From Cauispirillum nitrogeniifigens (lineage in GTDB: Bacteria > Pseudomonadota > Alphaproteobacteria > Rhodospirillales > Rhodospirillaceae), in the NCBI RefSeq assembly GCF_049800675.1, contig NZ_JBLOOT010000006.1, positions 1 to 64,000 on the forward strand: DNA of 64,000 nt, in the 5' to 3' direction. The notes beneath the pieces are model-generated. The model saw only the letters and a program-made list of their open reading frames with translations. It had not been told where the DNA came from and ran no database searches. A program made the position numbers and the translations under genes. This document shows, one piece after another, positions 35,660 to 45,361 of the stretch (within the stretch, counting starts at the first letter, position 1; each line of letters starts with the position of its first letter).

Positions 35660-38600
35660 ATGGCTGCCGGTGAAACGCTGACGTTGTCGGGTGGTGCGGA
35701 CTATGTGTTCAGCTCCTCCACCGTGTACTCCGCTGTGCAGGGGAATGGCTCGACCCAGGGCATCGTCCTGAACACGGCGGGCATGACGCTCACCGTCACC
35801 ACCCTGGACCACGTCTATGGCGGCACGCAGACTGCGGGCAGTGGTCGCCGGGAGGTCATCACCCTCGGCAGCGCCGGCGGCAACACCCTCGGCGTGCGCG
35901 CCCTGGAAACGGTGATCGGCAGCGCCGGCAATGACGTTCTCCTGCTGGCGTCGACCGGCCAGTCCATGCAGGTGGAGTCGATCGAGACGCTGGTGGGGGC
36001 CAGCTTGGGCACCAACCTGGTCGTGCTGAGCAGTACCGCCGGCAACACCATGTCCGTTGACTTCATCAAGTCCATCGTCGGCAGCTCCGGCAAGGACGTC
36101 ATCACCTTTGGGACACAGGGCACGACCACCGTCGTCACCCTGATGGAAACGCTTATTGGCCAGGGTACCTTTGATTTTATTGCCACCGTAGGGGGTGGTC
36201 AGCAGACCGTCATGGTCCAGGGCATCGAGATCTTCCTGGGCAATGGGGCGGGGCAGTCTGATGTCGTCCACATCGCCACCACTGGCACCACCATGGGTGT
36301 CAGCTTCACGGAAACCCTGATTGGCAGCAGCGCCAACGATGTCATCGCCATGGGCTACAGGGCCGGGAGCGTAACCCTGTTGACTGGTGGCGGGACCCTT
36401 AGTGTCTCCATGATCGATCATGTCGCCGGCGGCACGGGCACACGGGACGTCGTCCTCCTTCGTGATGTCGGAACCACCATTACCGTTGCCGATATCGATA
36501 CCCTGATCGGCGGCAGCGGCGTCGATGTCGTCACCATGGACGTGCGCCGGACAGTGGCGGCTGTCGGGAGCGATGCGCTCCCCGTGGCCACGGTTGCCGG
36601 GACCATGAACGTTGCGCTGATCGAGACGCTGATCGGCACCGCGAACACCGACATCGTCACCTTGACGGCGCCGGGGGGAACCAACGGAAACACCATCAGC
36701 GTATCGCTGATCGAAACGCTGTCCGGTGCCTTGGGCCATGACGTCGTGACGATCGCCACCACCGGCAACACGATGCTGGTGAGCCTGCTGGAAGAGCTGA
36801 CCGGCGGCGCCGGCGAAGATGTCATCACGCTGGGCGCGGTTGGCAACACCACGACATTCACCAGCATCGAAACGCTGATCGGCGGTGCTGGAAACGACGT
36901 CGTCACCTTCACGGGAACCGAAGGGACGATCTTCGTTTCCGGTGTCGAGACGGTTCAGACGCAGTACCAGACCTTGGCTGTCGGCGGCGCGGACCAGACG
37001 ATCGTCATCGGAGCGATCCCCAATATCCTGTACCTGCCCGGTGGCGGCGGCAGCGTCGGGGTGCAGTTGCCCTATGAGACCGTGGTGGGCGATGCCGGCG
37101 TTGATGTCGTCACCTTCACGCAGACCCAGGGCACGACCATGGCCGTGCAGTTGCTGGAGACGCTGATCGGCAGTGCGGAGAACGATGTCGTCACCACGAC
37201 CGGCACGACGGGCAACACCATGCTGGTGTCGCTGGTCGAAAACCTGCGCGGCGGGTCGGGCAAGGATGTCATCACGCTGGGCTCGGGCGGCAACACGCTT
37301 GCGGTTGCCGGCCTGGAAACCTTGACCGGCGGCAGCGGGACGGACGTGGTATCCGGGCAGGCAGGGCTGGGCTTCACCATGGCGGTTTCGCTGGTGGAGA
37401 CGGTTGTCGGCAGCACGGTCACGGACGTCATCACCCACACCGGCGATGCCGGGTCGACGATGCTTGTCTCGGCGCTGGAAACCCTGGTCGGGGGATCGGG
37501 CAGCGATGTCGTGCGGCTGGGGACCTCCGGCAACACCATGACCCTGTCGCGGATCGAGTCCGTTGTCGGCGGCATCGGGACCGACGTCGTGCGGGTGGCG
37601 TCCAGCGGCGGTACCTTTGCCGTCAGCGCCATCGAGAGCCTGTTCGGCGGTATCGGCACCGATGTCATCGTCGGCACGGGCACTGGCGGATCCACCCTGA
37701 GCGCCTCCGGGCTTGAAATGCTGGTTGGCGGCGCCGGCCTCGACGTGGTGTCCCTGGGGTCCAGCGGCGCGACCATGACCGCGTGGTTGCTGGAGACGGT
37801 CATCGGCAATATCGGCAGGGACGTGCTGACCGTGGCAACGGCCGGCGGGGGCGTCTTCACCGCGGCGGGGACTGTCGACGTCTTCATGGACGGCGGTGCC
37901 GGGAACGACACCCTCACCGGCGGCGCCGGGGCTGACACGCTGATCGGCGGCAGCGGTAGCGACGTGATGACCGGCGGTGCTGGGGCGGACGTCTTCGACG
38001 TCACCTCCGGGGATACCATCGAGGACTTCACCGACGACCTCGATACCATCCGCGTGTCCGGGGCGGTCTATGCGGAAGGCGACATCTCGATTTCCGACAG
38101 CGGTGCCGATGCCATTTTGTCCATTGGCAGCGGGTCGCCGATCCTCGTGACCCTGACGGGTCGCGCCGGCCTGACGATGGACACGGTCGTCGTCACCAGC
38201 AGCGGCGGGGCGACGCTGATTTCCACCTTCAGCAACGCCGCGCCGACCCAGCCCACGGATGCCAACGGCGCCGCCAATACGGTGGTCGAAGGGGCAGCCG
38301 ACGGGGCCACCGTCGGTCTGACCGCCACGTCCACCGATCTTGACGGCGACAGCATTTCTTACAGCCTGACCGATGACGCGGGCGGGCGCTTTACCATCGA
38401 CGCGACGACCGGCGTGGTCACGGTGGCCGATGGCTCCCTGCTGAACTACGAGGGCGCCACCAGCCACGACATCACCGTCCAGGCCAGCGACGGGATTGGG
38501 CAGAGCACCCAGACGTTCACCATCACCGTGACCAACGCGGCGCCGAGCCAGCCGACCGACGGCAACGTCGCCACCAACACGGTGGTGGAGGGGGCGGCCG

Positions 38601-41600
38601 ACGGCAGTACGGTGGGCGTGACCGCCACCGCCAGCGATCCCGGCGGCGGCACCGTCACCTACAGCCTGACGGATGATGCGGGCGGGCGCTTTGCCATCGA
38701 CGCGACGACCGGCGTGGTCACGGTGGCCGACGGCTCCCTGCTGAACTACGAGGGCGCGACCAGCCACGACATCACCGTGCGGGTCAGCGACGGCGTGGCG
38801 ACCAGCAGCCAGACCTTCACCATCGCCGTCACCAATGCGGCGCCGAGCCAGCCGACCGACGGCAACGGCGCCACCAACACGGTGGTCGAGGGGGCGGCCG
38901 ATGGCACAACGGTGGGCGTGACCGCCACCGCCACCGATCCCAGCGGCGGCACCGTCACCTACAGCCTGACCGATGACGCGGGCGGGCGGTTTGCCATCGA
39001 CGCGACGACCGGCGTGGTCACGGTGGCCGACGGCTCCCTGCTGAACTACGAGGGCGCCACCAGCCACGACATCACCGTGCGGGCCAGCGACGGCGTGGCG
39101 ACCAGCAGCCAGACCTTCACCATCGCCGTCACCAACGCGGCGCCGAGCCAGCCGACCGACAGTAATTCCGCCGCCAACACGGTGGTCGAGGCTGCGGCCA
39201 ACGGCACCACGGTGGGCGTGACCGCCACCGCCAGCGATCCTAACGGCGGCACCGTCACCTACAGCCTGACCGATGACGCGGGCGGGCGCTTTGCCATCGA
39301 CGCGACGACCGGCGTGGTCACGGTCGCCGATGGCACCCTGCTGGACAGGAACGCCGCGACCAGCCACAGCATCACCGTGCGGGCCAGCGACGGCGTGGCG
39401 ACCAGCAGCCAGACCTTCACCATCGCCGTCGTCAATGCGGCGCCGACCCAGCCGACCGACAGCAATGTCGCCACCAATGCCGTGGCCGAAGGGGCCGCCA
39501 ACGGGGCCACCGTCGGCTTGACCGCCGCCGCCACGCACCCGACCGGCGCTTCCCTGACCTACAGCCTGACCGATGACGCGGGCGGGCGCTTTGCCATCGA
39601 CGCGACGACCGGGGTGGTCACGGTGGCCGACGGCTCCCTGCTGAACTACGAGGGGGCGGCCAGCCACGACATCACCGTTCAGGCCAGCGACGGCGTGGCG
39701 ACCAGCAGCCAGACGTTCACCATCGCCGTCACCAACGCGGCGCCGACCCAGCCGACCGACGGCAACGTCGCCGCCAACCGGGTGGTCGAGGGGGCGGCCA
39801 ACGGAACCGTGGTGGGCGTGACCGCTTCCGCCAGCGATCCCAATGGCGGCACCGTCACCTACAGCCTGACCGATGACGCGGGCGGGCGCTTTGCCATCGA
39901 CGCGACCACCGGCGTGGTCACGGTGGCCGATGGCTCCTTGCTGAACCACGAGGGTGCGGCCAGTCACAGCATCACCGTGCGGGCCAGCGACGGCGTGGCG
40001 ACCAGCAGCCAGACCTTCACCATCGCCGTCACCAACGCGGCGCCGACCCAGCCGACCGACGGCAACGTCGCCACCAACCGGGTGGTCGAGGGGGCGGCCA
40101 ACGGCACCACGGTGGGCGTGGCCGCCACCGCCAGCGATCCCAACGGCGGCACTGTCACCTACAGCCTGACCGACGACGCGGGCGGGCGCTTTGCCATCGA
40201 CGCGACGACCGGCGTGGTCACGGTGGCCGACGGCTCCCTGCTGAACTACGAGGGTGCGACCAGCCACAGCATCACCGTGCGGGCCAGCGACGGCGCGGCG
40301 ACCAGCAGCCAGACCTTCACCATCGCCGTCACCAACGCGGCGCCAACTCAGGCTGCGGACAGTAACGCCGCCACCAACACGGTGGTCGAAGGGGCGGCCG
40401 ACGGCAGTACGGTGGGCGTGACCGCCTCGGCCACCGATCCCAACGGCGGCACGGTCCGGTACAGCCTGAACGATGATGCCGGCGGGCGCTTTGCCATCAA
40501 TGCGACGACCGGCGTGGTCACGGTGGCCGACGGCTCCCTGCTGAACTACGAGGACGCCACCAGCCACGCAATCACCGTGCGGGCCAGCGACGGCGCGGCG
40601 ACCAGCAGCCAGACCTTCACCATCGCCGTCACCAACGCGGCCCCGACGCGGCCCACGGACAGCAACGCCGCCACCAACCGGGTGGTCGAGGGGGCGGCCA
40701 CCGGAACCGTGGTTGGCCTGACCGCCTCCGCCAGCGATCCCAGCGGCGGCACCGTCCGCTACAGCCTGACCGACGATGCCGGCGGGCGGTTTGCGATCAA
40801 TGCGAGGACCGGCGTGGTCACGGTGGCCGATGGCTCCTTGCTGAACCGCCAGGACGCGGCCAGCCACAGCATCACCGTGCGGGCCAGCGACGGCGTGGCG
40901 ACCAGCAGCCAGACGTTCACCATCGCGGTTGCCGCCGATGCGCTGTACCTGCCCGCGCGCGGCGCCACGGTGCGTGTCGATAGCTATTCCTCCATTGTCG
41001 GCAATGTCGGCACGGACGTCGTCACGTTCACCCGCACCCAGGGCACGACCATGGCGGTGTCCCTGCTGGAAACGCTGGTCGGCAGCACGGCGCGGGATGT
41101 CGTGACCTCCACGGGGGCCGCCGGGTCCACCATGCTCGTGTCGCGTATCGAAAGCCTGGTTGGCGGACGAGGCCGGGACGTGCTGACGTTCGCCGCGGCG
41201 AGCACCACGGTGCTGAGCGGCGTCGAGAAGGTGGTGGGGAGCAGGGGCCGCGACCGGGTCACTCTGGGAAGTGGCGGAAACACCCTTGCCGTCACGGGGC
41301 TGGAATCGGTGACGGGGGGCGCCGGGCGTGACGTGGTCACGCTTCAAGGCCAGGGCGCGACGACGGCCGTGTCCGGGGTCGAAAGACTGGTGGGCGGTCG
41401 CGGGACCGACCTCATCTTCCTGGGCAATGCCGGCGTCACCATGCTGGCCCAGGGGATTGATGTTCTGGTCGGTGGCAGCGGCAAGGATGTCGTGACGCTT
41501 GCCGGGCAGAACACGGTGATGGTCCGCGGGCTGGAGACGCTGACCGGCGGAAACGGCGTCGATATCGTCTCCATCGGCAACAGCGGCGCCACCATGATGG

Positions 41601-42265
41601 TGGCGGGGATCGAACAACTGGTCGGCGGAGCCTCCCGCGAGGTGGTGTCGTTGGGCAGCGGTGGCGTCACCATGCTGGCCAGCGGGATCGACACGCTGGT
41701 CGGCGGCGCCGGTGTTGACGTCCTGCGGATCGGCACCGGCAGTTCCCTCCGTTTCGAGGGCGGCGGCGGGGCTGACCGGATCACTCTGGCGGCCGCCGCC
41801 AAGGCTGACCAGATCGTGTTCAGCGGCCTGGGCGACGGTGGTGCGGCGGGCAGAGCGGCGGGCTTCGATCAGGTCGTCAACTTCCAGACCGGGACCGACG
41901 AGATCGTCCTGACCGATACCCTGCGCAGGATGCTCGACAGCAACCGGAACGGCCAGGTCGACGGCGGGGTGCGAGGCACCGGCCAGATCAACCTGGCAAC
42001 GGACGAGGTGGTTCGCCTGAGCGGCACCGTTGCCAGCCTCAACGACGCCGGCCTGGCCGATGTTCGGGCCGCCATCGGAACCCTGCGCAACCCGCACACC
42101 GGCGGCAGCGTCCTGGTCCTGGCCAGCAACGGCACGGGGACGGGCATCTACATGGTGACCAAGAACAACGGCGGTGCCCAGGTGGCGGCATCGGAAATCC
42201 GCCTGCTGGGGGTCATGACCAACAACAACTCCCTGAACGGAAACAACGTTATCTTTGGCTCCTAG
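35660..42265 (+). CDS. Giant RTX-like / cadherin-repeat secreted protein
   Basis: The 2201-aa protein starts at ATG 35660, with AGGGG eight bases upstream and no signal peptide. Residues about 1-730 hold some 22 imperfect repeats of the form VSxIETLxGGxGxDVVTLxx, usually with a GNTM turn. A true RTX nonapeptide run follows near residue 744-783 (GGAGNDTLTGGAGADTLIGG). Nine exact 100-aa cadherin-like repeats occupy 859-1758. About ten more ETLxGGxGxDVV repeats follow, and then a C-terminal domain (about 2050-2201) ending VIFGS. Absence of a signal peptide, RTX runs and an uncleaved C-terminal region point to type I secretion, probably by the transporter at 19462-23042. Genes for glycosyltransferases flank it on both sides. 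It is likely an S-layer-like or adhesive surface protein. Confidence 0.87.
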   Translation: MAAGETLTLSGGADYVFSSSTVYSAVQGNGSTQGIVLNTAGMTLTVTTLDHVYGGTQTAGSGRREVITLGSAGGNTLGVRALETVIGSAGNDVLLLASTGQSMQVESIETLVGASLGTNLVVLSSTAGNTMSVDFIKSIVGSSGKDVITFGTQGTTTVVTLMETLIGQGTFDFIATVGGGQQTVMVQGIEIFLGNGAGQSDVVHIATTGTTMGVSFTETLIGSSANDVIAMGYRAGSVTLLTGGGTLSVSMIDHVAGGTGTRDVVLLRDVGTTITVADIDTLIGGSGVDVVTMDVRRTVAAVGSDALPVATVAGTMNVALIETLIGTANTDIVTLTAPGGTNGNTISVSLIETLSGALGHDVVTIATTGNTMLVSLLEELTGGAGEDVITLGAVGNTTTFTSIETLIGGAGNDVVTFTGTEGTIFVSGVETVQTQYQTLAVGGADQTIVIGAIPNILYLPGGGGSVGVQLPYETVVGDAGVDVVTFTQTQGTTMAVQLLETLIGSAENDVVTTTGTTGNTMLVSLVENLRGGSGKDVITLGSGGNTLAVAGLETLTGGSGTDVVSGQAGLGFTMAVSLVETVVGSTVTDVITHTGDAGSTMLVSALETLVGGSGSDVVRLGTSGNTMTLSRIESVVGGIGTDVVRVASSGGTFAVSAIESLFGGIGTDVIVGTGTGGSTLSASGLEMLVGGAGLDVVSLGSSGATMTAWLLETVIGNIGRDVLTVATAGGGVFTAAGTVDVFMDGGAGNDTLTGGAGADTLIGGSGSDVMTGGAGADVFDVTSGDTIEDFTDDLDTIRVSGAVYAEGDISISDSGADAILSIGSGSPILVTLTGRAGLTMDTVVVTSSGGATLISTFSNAAPTQPTDANGAANTVVEGAADGATVGLTATSTDLDGDSISYSLTDDAGGRFTIDATTGVVTVADGSLLNYEGATSHDITVQASDGIGQSTQTFTITVTNAAPSQPTDGNVATNTVVEGAADGSTVGVTATASDPGGGTVTYSLTDDAGGRFAIDATTGVVTVADGSLLNYEGATSHDITVRVSDGVATSSQTFTIAVTNAAPSQPTDGNGATNTVVEGAADGTTVGVTATATDPSGGTVTYSLTDDAGGRFAIDATTGVVTVADGSLLNYEGATSHDITVRASDGVATSSQTFTIAVTNAAPSQPTDSNSAANTVVEAAANGTTVGVTATASDPNGGTVTYSLTDDAGGRFAIDATTGVVTVADGTLLDRNAATSHSITVRASDGVATSSQTFTIAVVNAAPTQPTDSNVATNAVAEGAANGATVGLTAAATHPTGASLTYSLTDDAGGRFAIDATTGVVTVADGSLLNYEGAASHDITVQASDGVATSSQTFTIAVTNAAPTQPTDGNVAANRVVEGAANGTVVGVTASASDPNGGTVTYSLTDDAGGRFAIDATTGVVTVADGSLLNHEGAASHSITVRASDGVATSSQTFTIAVTNAAPTQPTDGNVATNRVVEGAANGTTVGVAATASDPNGGTVTYSLTDDAGGRFAIDATTGVVTVADGSLLNYEGATSHSITVRASDGAATSSQTFTIAVTNAAPTQAADSNAATNTVVEGAADGSTVGVTASATDPNGGTVRYSLNDDAGGRFAINATTGVVTVADGSLLNYEDATSHAITVRASDGAATSSQTFTIAVTNAAPTRPTDSNAATNRVVEGAATGTVVGLTASASDPSGGTVRYSLTDDAGGRFAINARTGVVTVADGSLLNRQDAASHSITVRASDGVATSSQTFTIAVAADALYLPARGATVRVDSYSSIVGNVGTDVVTFTRTQGTTMAVSLLETLVGSTARDVVTSTGAAGSTMLVSRIESLVGGRGRDVLTFAAASTTVLSGVEKVVGSRGRDRVTLGSGGNTLAVTGLESVTGGAGRDVVTLQGQGATTAVSGVERLVGGRGTDLIFLGNAGVTMLAQGIDVLVGGSGKDVVTLAGQNTVMVRGLETLTGGNGVDIVSIGNSGATMMVAGIEQLVGGASREVVSLGSGGVTMLASGIDTLVGGAGVDVLRIGTGSSLRFEGGGGADRITLAAAAKADQIVFSGLGDGGAAGRAAGFDQVVNFQTGTDEIVLTDTLRRMLDSNRNGQVDGGVRGTGQINLATDEVVRLSGTVASLNDAGLADVRAAIGTLRNPHTGGSVLVLASNGTGTGIYMVTKNNGGAQVAASEIRLLGVMTNNNSLNGNNVIFGS
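38234..40933 (+). repeat. Nine tandem 300-bp repeats
   Basis: Nine units of exactly 300 bp (100 aa each) run head-to-tail inside the 2201-aa gene, beginning with codons for NAAPTQPTD or NAAPSQPTD. Each has YSLTDDAGGRFAIDATTGVV followed by TVADGSLLNYEGATSHDITV or close variants. Internal units are nearly identical in DNA, which implies recent expansion or gene conversion. The first and last are more diverged. Confidence 0.95.
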
Positions 42266-42270
42266 ATGGC

Positions 42271-42314
42271 GCATCGTTTATGCGGAAAACCGGGTCCACT
42301 TTTCCGCACGATGC
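42271..42314 (-). repeat. RIME-like palindromic element, copy 2
   Basis: This 44-bp palindromic element lies five bases after the stop of the 2201-aa gene. Its reverse complement is identical, base for base, to 49028-49071. The core pairs GCGGAAAA with TTTTCCGC. The second hairpin found beside copies 1 and 3 is absent here. Confidence 0.88.
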
Positions 42315-42359
42315 GCGAGGGACGGAGAGTGCGGCAGGGATGTTCGGGGAGCCGGTGCG

Positions 42360-43526
42360 GTGCGCAACCTGGCGTTGACGTGGCAGCTTACGGAGATCCA
42401 TGGCTGGGGGCTGGTCGGAGTTCATACGGCCCTGTGCCTGCTCGACCGGGGGCAGTCTCCGCTCCTGCTGGAAAAGCCGGCCCTGATCGCCATGCGCCCG
42501 GAGAACCGGGCGAGGCTGGAAGGTCTGATGGACGGCTTCCATCAGATTTCCGCCCTGTCGGCCAAGTATGGCCACAAAAAGCTGATGCTTCACGAGTGCA
42601 CGGTGTTGCACGGATTGGGCAATGGCTTCATCGCCGGCCCGCCTTCGGACCTGTTCCAGGGGGAGCGCAACATCGGCGTGATTGCCTTCGAGGACACCAC
42701 GTTCGATGCCGCTGTTCTAGCGCGGGCGCGGTCCTACGACCGGCTGGTGGTGCATTCCACCTATAACTGCGATCTGCTGGCCGAGCAGGGCTTTGCCGAC
42801 GTCGGATGCGTCTTCCAGGGGGTGGACCCGACGGAGATGCCGCTCCTGCCTGCGACCGGCCTGTTCGGGGATCGGTTCGTCATCTTTTCCGGTGGAAAGA
42901 TGGAGTTCCGCAAAGGGCAGGATATCGTCCTGGCGGCATTTCGTCAGTTCCACGCCCGCCATCCCGATGCCCTGCTGGTCACGGCCTGGCACAATCCCTG
43001 GCCCCATACCTCGGCCGACATCGCCGAGTCCGCCTTGACGCCGGGCGCGCCGGCCGTCGATGCCGCTCAGGGACGGTTGCGCATCACCGAGTGGGCGGTA
43101 GCCCACGGCGTGCCCGCGGACGCCTTCATTGATCTCGGGTTCCTCTCCCGGTCGCGCATCGCGCCGGTGCTGGCGGAATGCCATGCCGCCGTCTTCCCTA
43201 ACCGCTGCGAGGGGGCCACGAACTTGGTGGCGATGGAGGCGATGGCCTGTGGCGTGCCGGTCATCCTGTCGGCCAACACCGGGCACCTTGACCTCATCCG
43301 CGAGGGAAACTGTCTGCCCTTGCGCCACCAGAAGGCGGTCGCCGATCCGCGCGGCAGCCGACGCGGGTGGGGTGAATCGTCGGTGGAGGAGGTGGTCGCG
43401 CACCTGGAACGTCTTTACACCGACCGGACGGCGGCGCGCGGCTATGGCGATCGGGCGAGGGACTTTATCCGGGGCGGGCGGACATGGCGTGCGTTCGCGG
43501 AAGCCTTCATCGACGCGGCAGGGTGA
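42360..43526 (+). CDS. GT4-family glycosyltransferase
   Basis: The start is placed at GTG 42360 because GGGGAG lies eight bases upstream and homologous sequence begins here (RNLALTWQLTEIHGWGLVGV). The open frame extends upstream only through the palindromic repeat. The 388-aa protein has a GT-B fold. The donor half shows VIFSGGKMEFRKGQDIVLAA, FIDLGFLSRSRIAPVLAECH and the GT4 signature NRCEGATNLVAMEAMACGVP. It has no TPRs and no membrane segment. It ends 11 bp before the next gene's ATG. Acceptor and donor are unknown. Confidence 0.84.
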   Translation: MRNLALTWQLTEIHGWGLVGVHTALCLLDRGQSPLLLEKPALIAMRPENRARLEGLMDGFHQISALSAKYGHKKLMLHECTVLHGLGNGFIAGPPSDLFQGERNIGVIAFEDTTFDAAVLARARSYDRLVVHSTYNCDLLAEQGFADVGCVFQGVDPTEMPLLPATGLFGDRFVIFSGGKMEFRKGQDIVLAAFRQFHARHPDALLVTAWHNPWPHTSADIAESALTPGAPAVDAAQGRLRITEWAVAHGVPADAFIDLGFLSRSRIAPVLAECHAAVFPNRCEGATNLVAMEAMACGVPVILSANTGHLDLIREGNCLPLRHQKAVADPRGSRRGWGESSVEEVVAHLERLYTDRTAARGYGDRARDFIRGGRTWRAFAEAFIDAAG

Positions 43527-43537
43527 GCCGCCCGCCA

Positions 43538-45361
43538 ATGAGCACGGCTCCAACGACAAATGCCTATGAGCGGGCCCTGGCCCACTATCGCGCCGGACAG
43601 GCGGATGACGCCATCGCCGCCGGCCGCGATGCGGTGGCCACCACCCCCGACGATCCCGACGCCCACAATCTTCTGGGGGTGTGCCTCGTTTCGGCGGGGG
43701 ATCTCCCAGGCGGGATTGCCGTCCTGACGGACGCGGTGCAACGGTGGCCCGACACTCCGGCGCTTGTCCTCAACCTGGCGCTGGCCCTGTACAGGGCGGA
43801 GGATCGCAAGGCGGCGCTGCTGTGGTTCCGGCGGATGGTCGTGGTGCAGCCCGAAAATGCCATGGCGTGGGACCATCTGGGCTTGCTGGCGCTGCTGTAC
43901 CAGGGCGACCGCGTGGGGGCCTGCCGCATGGCCGACCGGGCGCACCGGCTGGCGCCCCAGGATGAAACCCTGCTCAAAAACAGCGCGATGGCATGGGTCA
44001 GTTGGGATCTGGAGCGGGCGGCGTCCTTGCTGGGCACCGTCATCACGCTGCGGCCGGACGATGTCTATGCCTATGTTGAGCGGGCGGGCGTGCTGATGCG
44101 CCAGGGGCGGCATGCCGCCGCCCTTCCGCTGCTCAACCGCGCCCTGATCCTGGACCCCGCCAACGCCGATGCGGCCAATCAGCTTGCCCGGTGCCGTCGA
44201 TACCAGGCCGCCGGCATGTCGGCCGGGGCGCTGGGGGCCGAACCGGCGACGGGGCTGGTGCTCAGGGCGCCCTTCGGCACGACCAGCGGCTACGCCCACA
44301 TGGGCCGGCGCTACATCCAGACCCTGCGGGCCCAGGCCGTGCCCTTGCAGGTCATCGGCGTCTTCGGGCATGAAGAATGGGACGCCGAGCCCCTGGCGGC
44401 GCCGGTGGCGGCAAGGGCGGCGGTCAACATGCTGGTGCCGCTGGCGGTCGAGCCGGTGCCCGGAGTGGCGACGGTGCTGTATTCAATGTTCGAGGGGCCG
44501 CGGATTTCCGCCGCCTGGGCGCGGCAAAGCGCGCGCAGCGATCTGGTCATCGTGCCCACGGAGTCATCCCGTCTGGCGTGGGCCTCCCAGGGATTTCCCG
44601 AGGACCGCCTGCGCGTGTGTCCGCTGGGGGTAGACCCCGAACCGGCGGCGGATGCTCCGGCCCTGACGCTGGTTGACGGCGCCGGCCGGCTGGTGTCCAG
44701 CTTCCGCCACCGCTTCCTGAACATTTCCGACACCATTCCGCGCAAGAATCTCGACGGGCTGCTGCGGGTCTGGCTGCGCTGCACCGGCCCGCAGGACGAT
44801 GCGGTGCTGATCCTCAAGCCCGGCAAGGGCGGCAACCGGGAAGCCCGCGCGGCGCTGGAGGACATCGTCCGCCAGACCCAGCGCCACGTCGGCAAGAGCT
44901 TTGCCGAGGCGGCGCCTGTCGTCCTGGTCGACCAGCCGTTGAGCGAGGCGGACATGACCGGACTGTTCCGCGCCGCGTCCTACTACTGGAGCATGTCGCA
45001 CGGCGAGGGCTGGGATCTGCCGATGTCCAAGGCCGGGGCCATGGGCTTGGGTCTGATCGCGCCGCGCCACAGCGCCTATGTCGACTATCTGGATGATCGT
45101 TTCGCGCGGATGATTCCCTCCGTCACCGGCCCGGCGCATCTTCCCTACAGCCGCGACCCGTGGGAGCCGTTCCATGGCCTGGACTGGTGGGACCCCGACG
45201 AGGACGCCGCCGCCGCCATCCTCACCGACATCATTCACGGCCGCGACCCCGGCCTGCCCGACGCCAGCGGGCATCTGCTGGGGCGGTTCACCTGGGATCA
45301 GGCGGCGCGCACCCTGCGGCGCATTCTGGCCGATGCCGGCTGGTTGGATGGCCCGTCGTGA
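43538..45361 (+). CDS. TPR / GT4-like glycosyltransferase
   Basis: The chosen start is ATG 43538; an in-frame GTG at 43523 overlapping the previous stop is possible. The product is 607 aa. Residues about 5-220 contain TPRs (ALAHYRAGQADDAIAAGRDA). The catalytic part (about 235-600) is a GT-B enzyme: GLVLRAPFGTTSGYAHMGRR, LVIVPTESSRLAWASQGFPE, the donor-site RKNLDGLLRVWLRC and the C-terminal SMSHGEGWDLPMSKAGAMGL. It overlaps the following GT41 gene by 4 bp (GTGA). Confidence 0.83.
   Translation: MSTAPTTNAYERALAHYRAGQADDAIAAGRDAVATTPDDPDAHNLLGVCLVSAGDLPGGIAVLTDAVQRWPDTPALVLNLALALYRAEDRKAALLWFRRMVVVQPENAMAWDHLGLLALLYQGDRVGACRMADRAHRLAPQDETLLKNSAMAWVSWDLERAASLLGTVITLRPDDVYAYVERAGVLMRQGRHAAALPLLNRALILDPANADAANQLARCRRYQAAGMSAGALGAEPATGLVLRAPFGTTSGYAHMGRRYIQTLRAQAVPLQVIGVFGHEEWDAEPLAAPVAARAAVNMLVPLAVEPVPGVATVLYSMFEGPRISAAWARQSARSDLVIVPTESSRLAWASQGFPEDRLRVCPLGVDPEPAADAPALTLVDGAGRLVSSFRHRFLNISDTIPRKNLDGLLRVWLRCTGPQDDAVLILKPGKGGNREARAALEDIVRQTQRHVGKSFAEAAPVVLVDQPLSEADMTGLFRAASYYWSMSHGEGWDLPMSKAGAMGLGLIAPRHSAYVDYLDDRFARMIPSVTGPAHLPYSRDPWEPFHGLDWWDPDEDAAAAILTDIIHGRDPGLPDASGHLLGRFTWDQAARTLRRILADAGWLDGPS

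Noticed and set aside
38234..40933. CRISPR-like periodic repeats
   Set aside because: The period is 300 bp with no unique spacers, and the units are in-frame protein domains.
35654..42274. A 2206-codon open frame antisense to the giant RTX-like gene
   Set aside because: It mirrors the repeat structure of the sense gene, is low-complexity (Gly/Ala/Arg/Asp/His-rich) and has no domain. High GC at third positions makes such antisense frames common here.
42255..42359. An earlier start for the GT4 gene
   Set aside because: The extra codons come from the palindromic repeat and overlap the previous stop. GTG 42360 has a good Shine-Dalgarno and begins the conserved sequence.
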